Part shown: positions 1-9,147 of the stretch, piece after piece | Layout: each line of letters begins with the position of its first letter | Numbering within the stretch: position 1 is the first letter of the stretch | Source: Streptomyces sp. SID13031 | GTDB taxonomy: Bacteria; Actinomycetota; Actinomycetes; Propionibacteriales; Kribbellaceae | Reading direction: 5' to 3' | Length of the DNA: 64,000 nucleotides | Assembly: GCF_010548305.1 (NCBI RefSeq) | Contig: NZ_JAAGLV010000008.1 | Coordinates: 248,001-312,000 of the forward strand | Program-made: the position numbers and the translations under genes | Notes under the pieces: model-generated | What the model saw: only the letters and a program-made list of their open reading frames with translations | Database searches by the model: none | Told to the model about the DNA's origin: nothing

Positions 1-1
1 C

Positions 2-556
2 TTCCCGCCGCCGGATCCGGCGGCCATGGCCGGCCTGGGTGAAGCCGACCTGGCCCGGCTGGAGTTCACCGGTCACTTCATGCAGGACGGAACGGGCTGG
101 CAGCGGATTCAGTCGACCCGTCCGCAGACGCTGTCCTACGCGCTGACGGACTCGCCGGTCGGGCAACTTGCCTGGATCGTCGAGAAGTACAAGGAATGGA
201 CCGACTCGGCGAAGGTGCCTGAAGACGCCATCAGCCGCGACCACATCCTGACCGCGGTCACGATCTACTGGCTCACGGCGACGGCAGGATCCAGCGCCCA
301 GCTGTACTACGAATCCAGTCACCTGGACGCCGACTTCGTCCAGACCTGGGCCGGGCCGTGGCCGCTGGCGATGCCGGTGGGAGTCGCGTCCTTCCCCAAG
401 GACGCAGTACGGCCGGTACGCCGCTTCGCCGAACAGATCATGCCGACCCTCACCCACTGGACAGAGTTCGACCGCGGCGGTCACTTCGCGGCGCTGGAAC
501 AGCCCGAACTTCTGGTCGGCGATATCCGCACCTTCGCCCGCTCGCTGTCGCGCTGA
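2..556 (+). CDS. Epoxide hydrolase, C-terminal part (5' end outside window)
   Basis: The reading frame is open to the left edge, so this is the C-terminal 184 residues or so of a longer protein. The sequence resembles the end of the microsomal/EphA-like epoxide hydrolases of the alpha/beta-hydrolase fold, which carry an EHN N-terminal domain. The cap and catalytic-His region is visible, including a GGHFAALEQPE motif near the C terminus that supplies the catalytic histidine. The nucleophile is off-window. Such enzymes (the SgcF/NcsF family) open an epoxide in nine-membered enediyne pathways. Here the gene lies 36 bp before a P450 and close to an SgcJ-like gene, so a tailoring role in the same cluster is likely. 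Confidence 0.75.
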   Translation, partial: FPPPDPAAMAGLGEADLARLEFTGHFMQDGTGWQRIQSTRPQTLSYALTDSPVGQLAWIVEKYKEWTDSAKVPEDAISRDHILTAVTIYWLTATAGSSAQLYYESSHLDADFVQTWAGPWPLAMPVGVASFPKDAVRPVRRFAEQIMPTLTHWTEFDRGGHFAALEQPELLVGDIRTFARSLSR

Positions 557-592
557 CCCGGTCTGCCCAACTGAGACGCTAAGGAAGTTGCC

Positions 593-1828
593 ATGGAGGA
601 CAGGTCTCCAGTCGTCATCGACATGACTGGTGCGGATATCCACGCCGAGGGCGAGCGAATTCGAGAGCACGGGCCAGTCGGTCGGGTCGAGCTCCCTCAG
701 GGGGTCCGAGCATGGTCGATCACCGGCTACGAAGCCGGTCGGCAGGTACTGGGCGATCGCCGGTTCTCCAAGGACGGGCGCCGGCACTGGACTGCCTTCG
801 TCAACGGCCAGATCGATCCGCAGTTCCCACTCATCAGCTGGGCGCTGATGGAGAACATGGGCACAACCTACGGGAGCGCTCATACTCGTCTGCGCCGACT
901 GGTGGCCAGGGCGTTCACCCCGCGACGGGTCGAGGCGATGCGGGCGACCATCAAGAAGTCTGTTGCGAGTCTGCTGGAGGACCTGGCCGGCAGCCCGCCC
1001 GGTGCGATCGTGGATCTGAAGTCCAGGTACGCGCATCCGCTCGCCGCCGAGGTGATCTTCGAGCTGATCGGCGTACCCGCCGAGGCCCGGCAGACCATTC
1101 TGCGGGGAGGTGAGGCGCAGGTCGACACGACCATGACCGAGGAGGAGGAAGCGGCGAGTATCGGTCTGGTACTGCAGGAGATGGCCGCACTGGTGGCGGC
1201 CAAGCGCCGTACGCCGGCAGACGACCTTACCTCCGACCTGATCGGTGCGCAGGACGGAGAAGACGGTTCGGGGCTGGAAGACGGCGAGTTGATCGGCACG
1301 CTGTTGTTCCTGCTGGGCACCGGTACGGAGCCGGTGACGAATCTGGTGACCAACTCGATCCTCGCGCTGCTCGCCAATCCGGGCCAACGGCAACTGATCG
1401 ATGCCGGCCAGGCATCGTGGCAGGACGCCATCGAGGAAACCCTCCGGATGGATGCACCGGTGGCGCATATGCCCTTTCGTTTTGCCGTCGAAGACGTTCA
1501 GCTCGGCGACGTGACGATACCGGCCGGGGATCCGGTCCTGGTGAATTTCGCCGCGATGGGCCGCGATCCCGCCATTCATGGAGCGACCGCCGGCTCCTTC
1601 GATATCGCCCGGCCGGACAAGAAGCATCTGGCCTTCGGGCACGGCATGTATGTCTGCCTCGGGATGCGCCTCGGCCTGCTGGAAACGGGGACGGCGGTTC
1701 CCGCGCTGTTCGAGCGCTTTCCCGACCTTGCCCTCGCCGTCGGGGTGGAGGAGGTCAAGCCACAGAACACCTTCATCATGAATGGCCGCAGCGAGTTGCC
1801 CGTCCTCCTTTCCGCTACCCAGCAGTGA
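593..1828 (+). CDS. Cytochrome P450 with non-canonical I-helix
   Basis: A 411-residue soluble bacterial P450. The heme loop FGHGMYVCLG is intact, with the thiolate Cys at about residue 355, and the protein is of full length. The ATG follows an AAGGA ribosome site. The I-helix, usually (A/G)Gx(D/E)TT, reads GTGTEPVTN around Glu246: the acid is present but the next positions are Pro-Val, so the conserved Thr used in oxygen activation is missing. P450s acting on carrier-protein-bound substrates or as non-hydroxylating enzymes sometimes have this change. It lies between the epoxide hydrolase and the SgcJ-like gene, probably in one operon. Its substrate cannot be read from sequence. Confidence 0.92.
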   Translation: MEDRSPVVIDMTGADIHAEGERIREHGPVGRVELPQGVRAWSITGYEAGRQVLGDRRFSKDGRRHWTAFVNGQIDPQFPLISWALMENMGTTYGSAHTRLRRLVARAFTPRRVEAMRATIKKSVASLLEDLAGSPPGAIVDLKSRYAHPLAAEVIFELIGVPAEARQTILRGGEAQVDTTMTEEEEAASIGLVLQEMAALVAAKRRTPADDLTSDLIGAQDGEDGSGLEDGELIGTLLFLLGTGTEPVTNLVTNSILALLANPGQRQLIDAGQASWQDAIEETLRMDAPVAHMPFRFAVEDVQLGDVTIPAGDPVLVNFAAMGRDPAIHGATAGSFDIARPDKKHLAFGHGMYVCLGMRLGLLETGTAVPALFERFPDLALAVGVEEVKPQNTFIMNGRSELPVLLSATQQ

Positions 1829-1870
1829 TGCTGACGCGGTCCATCCGGTTTCGACGAAAGCGAGACAAAC

Positions 1871-2296
1871 ATGTCGACGAAAACCCCCGCAGCCGCCGCA
1901 CCGGCTCTTCCCGGTGCCGAGCAGGCAGAGATCGCTGCCGTACCCGCTCGGATGGTCGCAGCCTGGGCCGCCCACGACGCCGATGCCTTCGCAGATCTGT
2001 TCACGCAGGATGGGACCCTGATCCTTCCCGGCGTGTACAAGAAGGGCCGCGACGACATCCGGGAGTTCATGTCGACCGCCTACGCCGGGCCTTATCAGGG
2101 GACGACCGTCACCGGATCGCCCATCGACCTCAAGCCGCTGGCCGACGGCGCTGTGGCGTTGCTGACGATGGGGGGTGTCCTGGCCGCCGGCGCGACCGAA
2201 TTGTCCGACGAGGACGCCATCAGGGCATCCTGGACTCTCGTCAAGCGCGAAGGCCGGTGGCAGTTGGCGGTCTATCAGAACTGTCCGCGTGACTGA
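1871..2296 (+). CDS. SgcJ/EcaC-type NTF2-fold (SnoaL-like) protein
   Basis: A 141-residue protein of the SgcJ/EcaC family (NTF2/SnoaL fold). Typical features are the N-terminal helix with AAWAAHDADAFADLF, the GTLILPG strand and the C-terminal WTLVKREGRWQLAVYQN segment. SgcJ homologues recur in enediyne clusters, where they are needed for normal polyene or enediyne-core formation, although their chemistry is not settled. Here it closes the plus-strand run epoxide hydrolase, P450, SgcJ-like. The family name says oxidoreductase but no cofactor motif is visible; a cyclase or chaperone-like role is equally possible. Confidence 0.85.
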   Translation: MSTKTPAAAAPALPGAEQAEIAAVPARMVAAWAAHDADAFADLFTQDGTLILPGVYKKGRDDIREFMSTAYAGPYQGTTVTGSPIDLKPLADGAVALLTMGGVLAAGATELSDEDAIRASWTLVKREGRWQLAVYQNCPRD

Positions 2297-2662
2297 GCCG
2301 GCTGACTGAGGTTGCTCGGTGGGAAGACCAGCTCGAGGTCGTTGCCTGACACCAGGTGGCGACCTCGATCTTCTGTTGCAGGCTGAAGTCGGGCCCGATC
2401 CCGATCTTGTCCAGTAACCCTGCCGCGGAGGTGGAGCGCACCAGGGTGTCCATCGTCTTCTGGTTGGCGCACACTTCCTGATCCAGAACACGGTCCGGCC
2501 GCTCCGTTGGCGTGGGACCCGAAGACCTCCCGGTCGTCGGAGCGGTTCCTACAGCTCCGCTCCACGCCGGGAGGTCTTCACCTTTCAACCACAGTTACTT
2601 CGTGTCGTCACACGATCTCGACCGACGGGCCTGGTCAGTACAGCTGGCCAAGGTCCGGCAGA
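2297..2662. other. Gene-less stretch between convergent genes
   Basis: There are 366 bp between the SgcJ-like gene (plus) and the MFS gene (minus). I see no credible gene. A minus-strand open frame of 115 codons crosses it but overlaps the 3' end of the SgcJ-like gene, lacks a ribosome site and resembles no family I know; it could be an eroded coding relic. The one clear structure is the long hairpin listed at 2521-2579. Confidence 0.6.
2521..2579. terminator. Long hairpin, likely bidirectional terminator
   Basis: A perfect 13-bp inverted repeat, GAAGACCTCCCGG at 2521-2533 and its complement at 2567-2579, encloses a second 7-bp stem (GGAGCGG at 2539-2545 with CCGCTCC at 2557-2563) and an 11-nt loop. 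It lies between two convergent genes, so a bidirectional transcript end without a T-tail, as is common in actinobacteria, is the simplest reading. An insertion-sequence end is an alternative, but no target duplication or transposase is seen. Confidence 0.6.
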
Positions 2663-3928
2663 TCACTCCGGCACGGCGGTGGGCTCAACGTCGGGGCTGT
2701 CCGAGGGAGCCGGCCTGGTCCGCTTACCCCACCGTGCCACGGGCGGCATCAGCAGGCCGGTCAAGACGAAGAACACGCCGAGTCCGATCAGGCCGGGCCG
2801 GCCGAAGCCCAGGACCGGTCCGAGGAGCACCGCCGGAGCCGCGGCGGCGCCGAGACCAGCGATGGTTCCGAGGAAGCCGTCGTACTGTCCTTGGGCATGG
2901 GGTGGGGGGAAGCCTAGGTGGAGGGCGAAAATGGAAGACATATGCCACATTTCGCCGAGGGTGTGCAGGCAGACGCCGGCTACCAGGATCAACAGCGCGA
3001 CCCAGGCGGGCACTCCGGTTGCCAGGCTGATCACGACGCAGCTGAAGAGAAAGGCCACATGGGCTCGCCGCCACGCGTCACCGCCCTGGAGGATCGTCTG
3101 TACACCGCTACCAACGCGGACCTGGAACAAGACCACCAGGACGGTGTTGAACACAAGAGCCAGTGGGATGCACCAGCGTGGGGCATCGGTGTATTCGATG
3201 ACCCACAGTGGTAGCAGCAGTGTGATCACGCTGAACTGCAGGCTCGAAGCGGCCATCAATACGGCGAACACTGCGAACGGCTTGTCCCGCAGCACACCCC
3301 AGCGCGGCTCGGCGGCCGGCGTCGGCAGCGGCTCGTACCGTGGCAGGCGACGCAGAACGATCCAGGCGCCCAGGAAAGTCAGCGCGTCGACAACGATCAG
3401 CGCACGGTATGCGGTCGCAGTGTCGAGCTGGATCGCGATACCACAGGAAGCGACGCCAAGCGACAAGCCCACGTTGGTGAGCGCGTGAAGCGACGAGCGG
3501 TAGCCGGCGGCTTCTTGACCAGCCAGCCGCCGCAGCAGCGCTCCCTCGGCCGCTCCGATCGCTCTCGCGGCCAGCGTATTCACGATGGCCGCGGCTACGA
3601 AGGTGGCGAAGTTGTTGATGAAGAGGAAAGCGATCGTCGCGGCGCACTGGAGCAGCAGCATGGCCTTGGCCACCTTGAGCGGGCCGCGTCTGTCTGCCAG
3701 CTGACCAAGCGGGAGGCTCGTCATCAGGGTGACCGTCGCCGCGATGGTAAGACCAAGTCCTACCTGTACAGCCGAGAGCTCCACGACACGGGTGAAATAC
3801 AGCGGCATGCTCACGAGCAGCAGCCCGTTTCCGAAGGTGTTGATGAGAATCGCCAGCGAATACGGGCGCCTCGGGCCGGGCTCGGGGATAAGGGAGCTGA
3901 TCGCGTGAACTGGATTCAATCGCGGCAC
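2663..3928 (-). CDS. Major facilitator superfamily transporter (likely product exporter)
   Basis: A 12-helix-type MFS protein of about 421 residues. The GTG at 3928 is chosen because a GGAGG site sits 4 nt upstream; a longer frame to 3988 has no such site. The conserved loop between helices 2 and 3 is visible as GQLADRRGPLK. The C terminus is a short hydrophilic tail with Pro and Asp. It is the last gene of the minus-strand run binding-protein-like, T-C, A-T, MFS, so export or self-protection for the cluster product is the likely job. Substrate is unknown. Confidence 0.85.
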   Translation of the reverse strand: MPRLNPVHAISSLIPEPGPRRPYSLAILINTFGNGLLLVSMPLYFTRVVELSAVQVGLGLTIAATVTLMTSLPLGQLADRRGPLKVAKAMLLLQCAATIAFLFINNFATFVAAAIVNTLAARAIGAAEGALLRRLAGQEAAGYRSSLHALTNVGLSLGVASCGIAIQLDTATAYRALIVVDALTFLGAWIVLRRLPRYEPLPTPAAEPRWGVLRDKPFAVFAVLMAASSLQFSVITLLLPLWVIEYTDAPRWCIPLALVFNTVLVVLFQVRVGSGVQTILQGGDAWRRAHVAFLFSCVVISLATGVPAWVALLILVAGVCLHTLGEMWHMSSIFALHLGFPPPHAQGQYDGFLGTIAGLGAAAAPAVLLGPVLGFGRPGLIGLGVFFVLTGLLMPPVARWGKRTRPAPSDSPDVEPTAVPE

Positions 3929-4058
3929 GGCGCCTCCAATCTTTGCGTCGATTTTTGTAGCACAATCCCAGGTCCGGACTGCTGACACATCTCCCGGATT
4001 GCGGCCTGCGTCCCGGCGTCCTCGGTCAGCTCCCGGTCAAAGCTGTCGTCGCTCACGA

Positions 4059-5846
4059 TCATCCTTCCGGCGGGTCAGCCGGCCCTGGGTTGCTGCTGCT
4101 CGAGTCCGCTGCTTGGACTATGACGGCGGCCATTCCGTTGACGGTTGGCACCTCGAATATTTCAGACCCCTTGAGTCTGAGGTCATAACGATGCCCAAGC
4201 GCCGCCACAACCCGCGCTATGTGTAGTGAGGTCAATCCTTCCTGGAACAGGTCGCTGTCCGGGCCGAATGGCTCTCGACCGAGAGCCTTCCGGACTATGT
4301 CCATGACGACCTGCGCAACAGACTCGCGGTCGGTCCGGACCCGCACTCCTAGCTCGCCCGCCAGGCTCCGTACGCGCTGCCTTTCTACCTTGCCTCGGTC
4401 ATTCCGCGGTATCTGATGAACACTGATCACTCGTTGTGGCAGCATATAGCCCGGTATCATCTCGGATACGCGCTCCAAGACGGCTTTGTCATCACGCGCC
4501 GTTTCGTCGTCCGAGTAGACGATAAATGCCAGCAAGTAGGCGGATTCTCCCTCCCGCTCCTTCACGACCGCGGCATCTTGAACATTGTCCAAGCGGCGGA
4601 ATGCCGCCTCGATCATGCCCAAATTGATTCGGTGATCACGGACCTTTACTTCGTCGTCGATTCGTCCATGAAACACCAGTTGACCCTGATCTGATTGCGA
4701 CACAAGGTCTCCGGATCGATAAACTCTGGCGCCGGGATCACCATACCTGTCCGGAAGGAATCGCAGGGCGGTCTCGCGCGGATTACCGATGTATCCTCGG
4801 CCAACGCCATTTCCGCCGATATACAGTTCGCCGATCCTGCCCGGCGCCACGAGACTGTGCCCGCTACTCACCTGAGCAGTCGCACCCGGTATCGGCCGGC
4901 CGATGGGCACCGGATCGCCGGTCGTATCGGTATCGGGTACCTCGTACCGGGTGCACCACAACGTACATTCACTCGGACCATATTCGTTGACCAGTCGCGC
5001 TCGCGGTACTGCTTGCCGATGCCGTGCCACCAGCTCGGCCGTCAGCACGTCACCGCCGAGGGCCACCTGGACAACTGATTGCATCGCCTCCGGCGGTACG
5101 GTGTCGATGAGGAGGCTGTAGAAGGACGGCACACAACTCAAATAGTCGACTGGCCGATCGGCCATCAGCTGACCCAACGCAATGGGGTCCAGGAGTTCTT
5201 CCGTGGACGGAATAACCAATTCGCCGCCGTGCATCAATGTCCAGTAGATGGAATACACAGCCCCGTCGAACGACGGTGACATTGTCATCAGGATCCGGAA
5301 CTTTTCGGGCGGCTTCTGGTACCGGTCCCGGGCGATGGTGGAGTGCCACAGGTTGCGATGCTCAACGCCAACGGCTTTCGGTGAGCCAGTGGAACCCGAC
5401 GTCAGTATGATGTAGGCAAGGTTGGCCGGCGCAAGCTGCTGAGCTCCACGGATATCCGGCTCTTCCGAGCTGGTGCCGTGGACAGCGAGACCAATTCCGC
5501 CGGTACCGCTGATGCTTGCCATCACCCCGAGCCGGTCAGCTAGTTCATCGAACATGTCCGGTGGCATACTTTCATCGATCGGTACATACGCGCCGCCCGC
5601 CTGAAGGGTGGCCAGCATTGCGACGATTGTCGATGGCGACCTTTCCGCCCGGACTGCCACCACCCGCTCCGGCCCGACCCCGCGGCAGGTCAGCTCCCGG
5701 GCCGTCCTTCTGACGGCGTCTATCACCTCGCGATATGTCCACGAGCCACTCGTGGTCGACAATGCCGTCGCCTGGGGGTTCGCCGCACCGACCTGGAGGA
5801 TCCGTTGATGCGCGAACCCTTGGGCGCTACCTGCCAATGGAGGCAT
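4059..5846 (-). CDS. NRPS adenylation-thiolation (A-T) protein
   Basis: About 595 residues: one adenylation domain (about residues 5-500) and a C-terminal carrier domain. A3 (ILTSGSTGSPK), A5 (NEYGPSEC) and A7 (YRSGDL) are present. A8 is degenerate (GRIDDEVKVRDHRINLG) and the A10 Lys (NDRGKVER) is kept. The carrier motif DLFQEGLTSLHI keeps the phosphopantetheine Ser. By hand alignment to GrsA the specificity code is D-G-Y-S-A-G-E-L-W-K, which I cannot match to a known substrate. The ATG at 5846 has GGAGG 6 nt upstream and overlaps the end of the preceding T-C gene by 20 bp, so the two are coupled and may form one split module. Confidence 0.88.
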   Translation of the reverse strand: MPPLAGSAQGFAHQRILQVGAANPQATALSTTSGSWTYREVIDAVRRTARELTCRGVGPERVVAVRAERSPSTIVAMLATLQAGGAYVPIDESMPPDMFDELADRLGVMASISGTGGIGLAVHGTSSEEPDIRGAQQLAPANLAYIILTSGSTGSPKAVGVEHRNLWHSTIARDRYQKPPEKFRILMTMSPSFDGAVYSIYWTLMHGGELVIPSTEELLDPIALGQLMADRPVDYLSCVPSFYSLLIDTVPPEAMQSVVQVALGGDVLTAELVARHRQAVPRARLVNEYGPSECTLWCTRYEVPDTDTTGDPVPIGRPIPGATAQVSSGHSLVAPGRIGELYIGGNGVGRGYIGNPRETALRFLPDRYGDPGARVYRSGDLVSQSDQGQLVFHGRIDDEVKVRDHRINLGMIEAAFRRLDNVQDAAVVKEREGESAYLLAFIVYSDDETARDDKAVLERVSEMIPGYMLPQRVISVHQIPRNDRGKVERQRVRSLAGELGVRVRTDRESVAQVVMDIVRKALGREPFGPDSDLFQEGLTSLHIARVVAALGHRYDLRLKGSEIFEVPTVNGMAAVIVQAADSSSSNPGPADPPEG

Positions 5847-7518
5847 CCAGGTCCTCCAGTTCGAGCCGTTCCGGCCCGTCGCCGATGATGTCCAGGAAGT
5901 GCTGTCGGATGTCATCGGCGAGAGCGCCGTCGTGCATATCAATTCGCAGGCTCAGAGCGATGTCGAGACCTTCCGGCACCGGCACTACCTGAAGCATGAC
6001 AGCGAACGGAATTCGCCGTTCGCCGCCCTCCTCGGCGGTGAGCGTCCCTGGCATGCCCCCGAGGCTGAGGTCAGGCACGGAGTTGTAGAACATGGATGCC
6101 ATCTTGTGGAGCGGAATTCCGCCGCCTTCGCGTCCGGTATGAAGCTTTCCTAGTTCTTTCGGGTCGACAAGAATGTCGCGTTCCGCCATTGCATTGTGGT
6201 ACACGTCTCGCATTCGGGCGATGCTGTGCCCCGACCGCGACGGGGCGTTCGGGCGGAGCACGACGTCGGCCACCCGGTTGGTAATGGTTCGGTCGATCGT
6301 CTCGCCCGCCAGGTTCGCGATCGAAACCTCCAGCCCGAAGTCTCGCGGCGCGCCCGCCCGGACTATCGCTGCAACGTACGCGGCCGCGATGCCGACCGAA
6401 GTCGCCATACCGTTGGCGCGGGCGTAGGCCTCCCAGCTCCGCAGCTGAGATTCCGGAATGGAGAACTCCCGCCTCGTGGCTGGTCCCGGCGGCGACCAGA
6501 CAGTCGCGCCGGTGGCCTGGATCTCCGGCGCGTCGGGGCGCCGTGGCAGCCGGCACGCCGGCAGCTCGCCGAGCTCGTTTTGCCAGTATCTCCGCTGCGC
6601 TTCGGCGTCGGCCGAAGCGAGTTGGTGCCTGAAGTCGGCCGCCATCTCCGCAAGCGAGGCGGTCCTGTCCGGCCAGTGCGGCGCCGTCCCGGCCACTCGC
6701 GCGGCGTAAGCCAAAGACAGCTCTGCCGTCAAGATGTCCCATGAGCGACCGTCGAACGCTGTGTGGTCCACCGTCAGCCCGAACAAAGTACGCCCTGTCT
6801 GTCCGCTGCGTACGAGCGCACACCGCCAGACCTCGCCCTCGCCGAGTCGGAGCGGGTTCCGTAGAGTTGGCCAGAACACGTCACTCGCGGCCGCGTCGTC
6901 CGCTTCCTGCCCTAGCAGGTGGAACTGCACATCCTCCGGGTCAGCCGGCACCTCAGCCAGGCCAAGGTCCACCCCGTCGAGGTACTTGGCATGCAGTGCC
7001 TGATGACGGATGTGAATGTCGTTGGCCGCGCTTTCGAGGGCCACCTCGTCAAGAGCCCCGTCGAACCACCAAGCGACCTTGACAACGGTGCCCGCCGGGA
7101 CGTTTGCCGCCTGCACGGGCGTGATCGCCACGAGTTCGGCCGTCGAGCGCCTGGCCGTCTTGGCAGGGCTGCTGTGGTTGATGTTCAACTTCTCGCGAGC
7201 CGTGTCGACCCAGGCTGCCAGCAGCTCGATGGTTGGCGTCCGGAAGAGTTGAGAGAACCGAACCAGCACCCCCGTCGCCTGCTCCAGGCGCGCACAGGCG
7301 ACCGTCACTGACAGCGAATCAAGCCCGAGATCGAACAACGAAGCCGTGCGTGGCACGGCGCGAACACCGATCACCTCCGCGACCACGGCCGCAATGGTGA
7401 TCTCCATCTCGCCTTGTGGTCGCTCCTGCGGAGCCAGCGCTTGGTTGTGGTCGGCCTGCCAGTCTGCAGTGCCGTTCTCCACGCTCATGTTTCCGAACTC
7501 CAGGTTTTCATGCTGCAT
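5827..7518 (-). CDS. NRPS thiolation-condensation (T-C) protein
   Basis: A 563-residue protein with an N-terminal carrier domain (about residues 40-110; LFDLGLDSLSV holds the phosphopantetheine Ser) followed by a condensation-superfamily domain. The HHxxxDG box reads DHTAFDG: the first His is replaced but the catalytic second His and the Asp remain. The carrier-first order is unusual for a complete module. It suggests that this protein accepts a donor loaded in trans and condenses it with the acceptor on the next gene's A-T protein. The ATG follows GAGGAG. A copy of the 16-bp cluster box lies 73 bp upstream. Confidence 0.85.
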   Translation of the reverse strand: MQHENLEFGNMSVENGTADWQADHNQALAPQERPQGEMEITIAAVVAEVIGVRAVPRTASLFDLGLDSLSVTVACARLEQATGVLVRFSQLFRTPTIELLAAWVDTAREKLNINHSSPAKTARRSTAELVAITPVQAANVPAGTVVKVAWWFDGALDEVALESAANDIHIRHQALHAKYLDGVDLGLAEVPADPEDVQFHLLGQEADDAAASDVFWPTLRNPLRLGEGEVWRCALVRSGQTGRTLFGLTVDHTAFDGRSWDILTAELSLAYAARVAGTAPHWPDRTASLAEMAADFRHQLASADAEAQRRYWQNELGELPACRLPRRPDAPEIQATGATVWSPPGPATRREFSIPESQLRSWEAYARANGMATSVGIAAAYVAAIVRAGAPRDFGLEVSIANLAGETIDRTITNRVADVVLRPNAPSRSGHSIARMRDVYHNAMAERDILVDPKELGKLHTGREGGGIPLHKMASMFYNSVPDLSLGGMPGTLTAEEGGERRIPFAVMLQVVPVPEGLDIALSLRIDMHDGALADDIRQHFLDIIGDGPERLELEDLDASIGR

Positions 7519-7590
7519 CAGTCCGCTCCTCTTTGTGATGGGAGGCCCTGGTACTTGTAGCCGTCAGGGTGGCCAGGTCTCTGACGAGGC

Positions 7591-7606
7591 GCACCTCTAC
7601 GGTTGC
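7591..7606 (-). promoter_or_regulatory. 16-bp cluster box, copy 1 (before T-C gene)
   Basis: The minus strand reads GCAACCGTAGAGGTGC, identical to the copy at 9093-9108. It lies 73 bp before the T-C start and points toward it. It is an imperfect dyad (GCA-CC and GG-TGC). The position suggests an activator site just upstream of a -35 region; a TACAAG-like -10 lies about 30 bp downstream. Confidence 0.65.
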
Positions 7607-7668
7607 CAGGGTGACGGCAGGTCCTGGCCGAGTTTGAAGGTCGTGATCGTGTTCGACGACGCGTTCGG

Positions 7669-9024
7669 TCAGATGCCGGGGACAGCAAGGTCGCGGGGGC
7701 GGGGGGTGCGGCGGGGAGGCCCCGCGCAGTACGAGTTGTAGGCGTTCAGTATTTGCTGGGCGCGCACGGTCGCCAGCTCGAATCTGGCCGCCGGCTCAGC
7801 TTCACCGGTCAGGACTTCGTGCATCGCGCCGGTGACCTCGGCCATGATGTCGGCGTCGCCGCCCAGGAGAGGTCCGAGCACCGCAGGTGAGCCGACCGTC
7901 GTGTCGAGCAGAGTGGCGGCTACCCGATGATCCGGATGTTCGCGGTACCAGCCTTCCCCTTCGAGAACAGCGATCGCCGACCTGGTGACCGGTACGCGGA
8001 AGTGACGCTTGGCCAACTCTGCGGCATGGCGAGGGCTACTCAGATACTGCAGGAAGGCGAGTGCCCCGTCCTGCTTGGCCGGGCTGAGACCCCCGGCCAG
8101 CCAGCAGGTGTTTCCGCCCATCATGCAGCCGGCGAACTGCACCTCGTCGTTGTACGGCGTTGGGCCCACTCTGACGGCGAACCCGTTTCTCTCACCTCGG
8201 TCCGGCAAGTGCGAAGCGTCGACAGAGGAGCTGAGGACAAGAGCTACCTCCCCGTTCTCAAAGGCGTTGAAGCAACCCTCGAAGTCACCGATCTTTCCCG
8301 TGTACAGGAAATGACCGTCCTGGTGGAGGCGCTGCCACCACCTGACGAAGGCCAACATCTCACTCGAGGCCAGCTCCACCTTCTCAGCCCGGCCGGAGCG
8401 TCCGTTGTCGTGATCCGCGATCAGCCCGCCCTGCTGCGCAACCGCCTGCTGGAAGAACCAGGGAAAGTTCGGCCAGGTGATGCCGTGATTCGGGCCACCG
8501 GGCAGCTTCGCGACTGCCTGGCAGGCCGCCGTCACCTCGCGCCAGGTGCGCGGCGGTTCGGCCACGCCCGCGTGGGCGAGGATATCCATGTTGGCGAAGA
8601 GCACCGGTGCGGAGGCGCTTCGGGGCATCGCCATCAGCTCGCCCGCATGACGAAAGTAGTCGCGGACCACCGGCACCATGTCGTCGAGCACCACTGGCTC
8701 ACCGAGGATCTCCGTTCGCCCTGCGACAGCCTGGTCGAAGGGCGTGTACAGAGGCTTCCCATCGGGTCCCAGCGTGTCCATGGCGGCCCGGGTGGAGTCG
8801 AAGTGGTATTCCGCGATGTCGGGCGCTTCGCCGCGCTCTGCTGCCCGGGCTACCTCTTCCGGCAGCGTACGAAAATCGTGAGTACTGATCTCGACCTGGT
8901 AGCCGGGGTGTGCGGTATTGAACTCCGCGGCTGCGGATTCAGCCACGTCCGCGTCGGGCGCCTCGCTCAGCAGGCGGGGATCCGTCAGCCACGCAGTGAT
9001 TCTGATCTTCGCTTCGTCTCCCAT
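7669..9024 (-). CDS. Solute-binding-protein-like protein without signal peptide
   Basis: About 451 residues with the two-lobed fold of family 1 extracellular (sugar-type) solute-binding proteins; PDIAEYHFD and the periplasmic-binding C-terminal features (FQQAVAQQGG, MMGGNTCWLAGG) are recognisable. The start at 9024 is preceded by GGAG; the alternative ATG at 9036 adds four residues. Neither gives a signal peptide or a lipobox Cys, and the mature-like sequence KIRITAWL begins at once, so the protein should stay in the cytoplasm. No ABC permease or ATPase is nearby. It leads the T-C/A-T/MFS operon. A biosynthetic or chaperone role using the binding-protein fold, as in thiaminase I, is possible; export by another route cannot be excluded. 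Confidence 0.75.
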   Translation of the reverse strand: MGDEAKIRITAWLTDPRLLSEAPDADVAESAAAEFNTAHPGYQVEISTHDFRTLPEEVARAAERGEAPDIAEYHFDSTRAAMDTLGPDGKPLYTPFDQAVAGRTEILGEPVVLDDMVPVVRDYFRHAGELMAMPRSASAPVLFANMDILAHAGVAEPPRTWREVTAACQAVAKLPGGPNHGITWPNFPWFFQQAVAQQGGLIADHDNGRSGRAEKVELASSEMLAFVRWWQRLHQDGHFLYTGKIGDFEGCFNAFENGEVALVLSSSVDASHLPDRGERNGFAVRVGPTPYNDEVQFAGCMMGGNTCWLAGGLSPAKQDGALAFLQYLSSPRHAAELAKRHFRVPVTRSAIAVLEGEGWYREHPDHRVAATLLDTTVGSPAVLGPLLGGDADIMAEVTGAMHEVLTGEAEPAARFELATVRAQQILNAYNSYCAGPPRRTPRPRDLAVPGI

Positions 9025-9092
9025 GTGAATCTCCATCGTTCGCGAAGCACTGGATACCAAGGGCCTGAGACTGGTCGGCCATCCGGGATCGG

Positions 9093-9108
9093 GCACCTCT
9101 ACGGTTGC
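9093..9108 (-). promoter_or_regulatory. 16-bp cluster box, copy 2 (before binding-protein-like gene)
   Basis: The minus strand reads GCAACCGTAGAGGTGC, an exact match to copy 1, 69 bp before the start at 9024 and in the same orientation. The flanking sequences of the two copies are not alike, so only this word is conserved, as expected for a protein-binding site and not for a recent duplication. Confidence 0.65.
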
Positions 9109-9147
9109 TCGGCGCCGGCGCCGGCATCCGCGACCGGTCGGACTGTC

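Noticed and set aside
2241..2588. 115-codon minus-strand frame in the gap after the SgcJ-like gene
   Set aside because: Overlaps the SgcJ-like 3' end and the hairpin, has no ribosome site and no recognised family; kept only as a possible relic.
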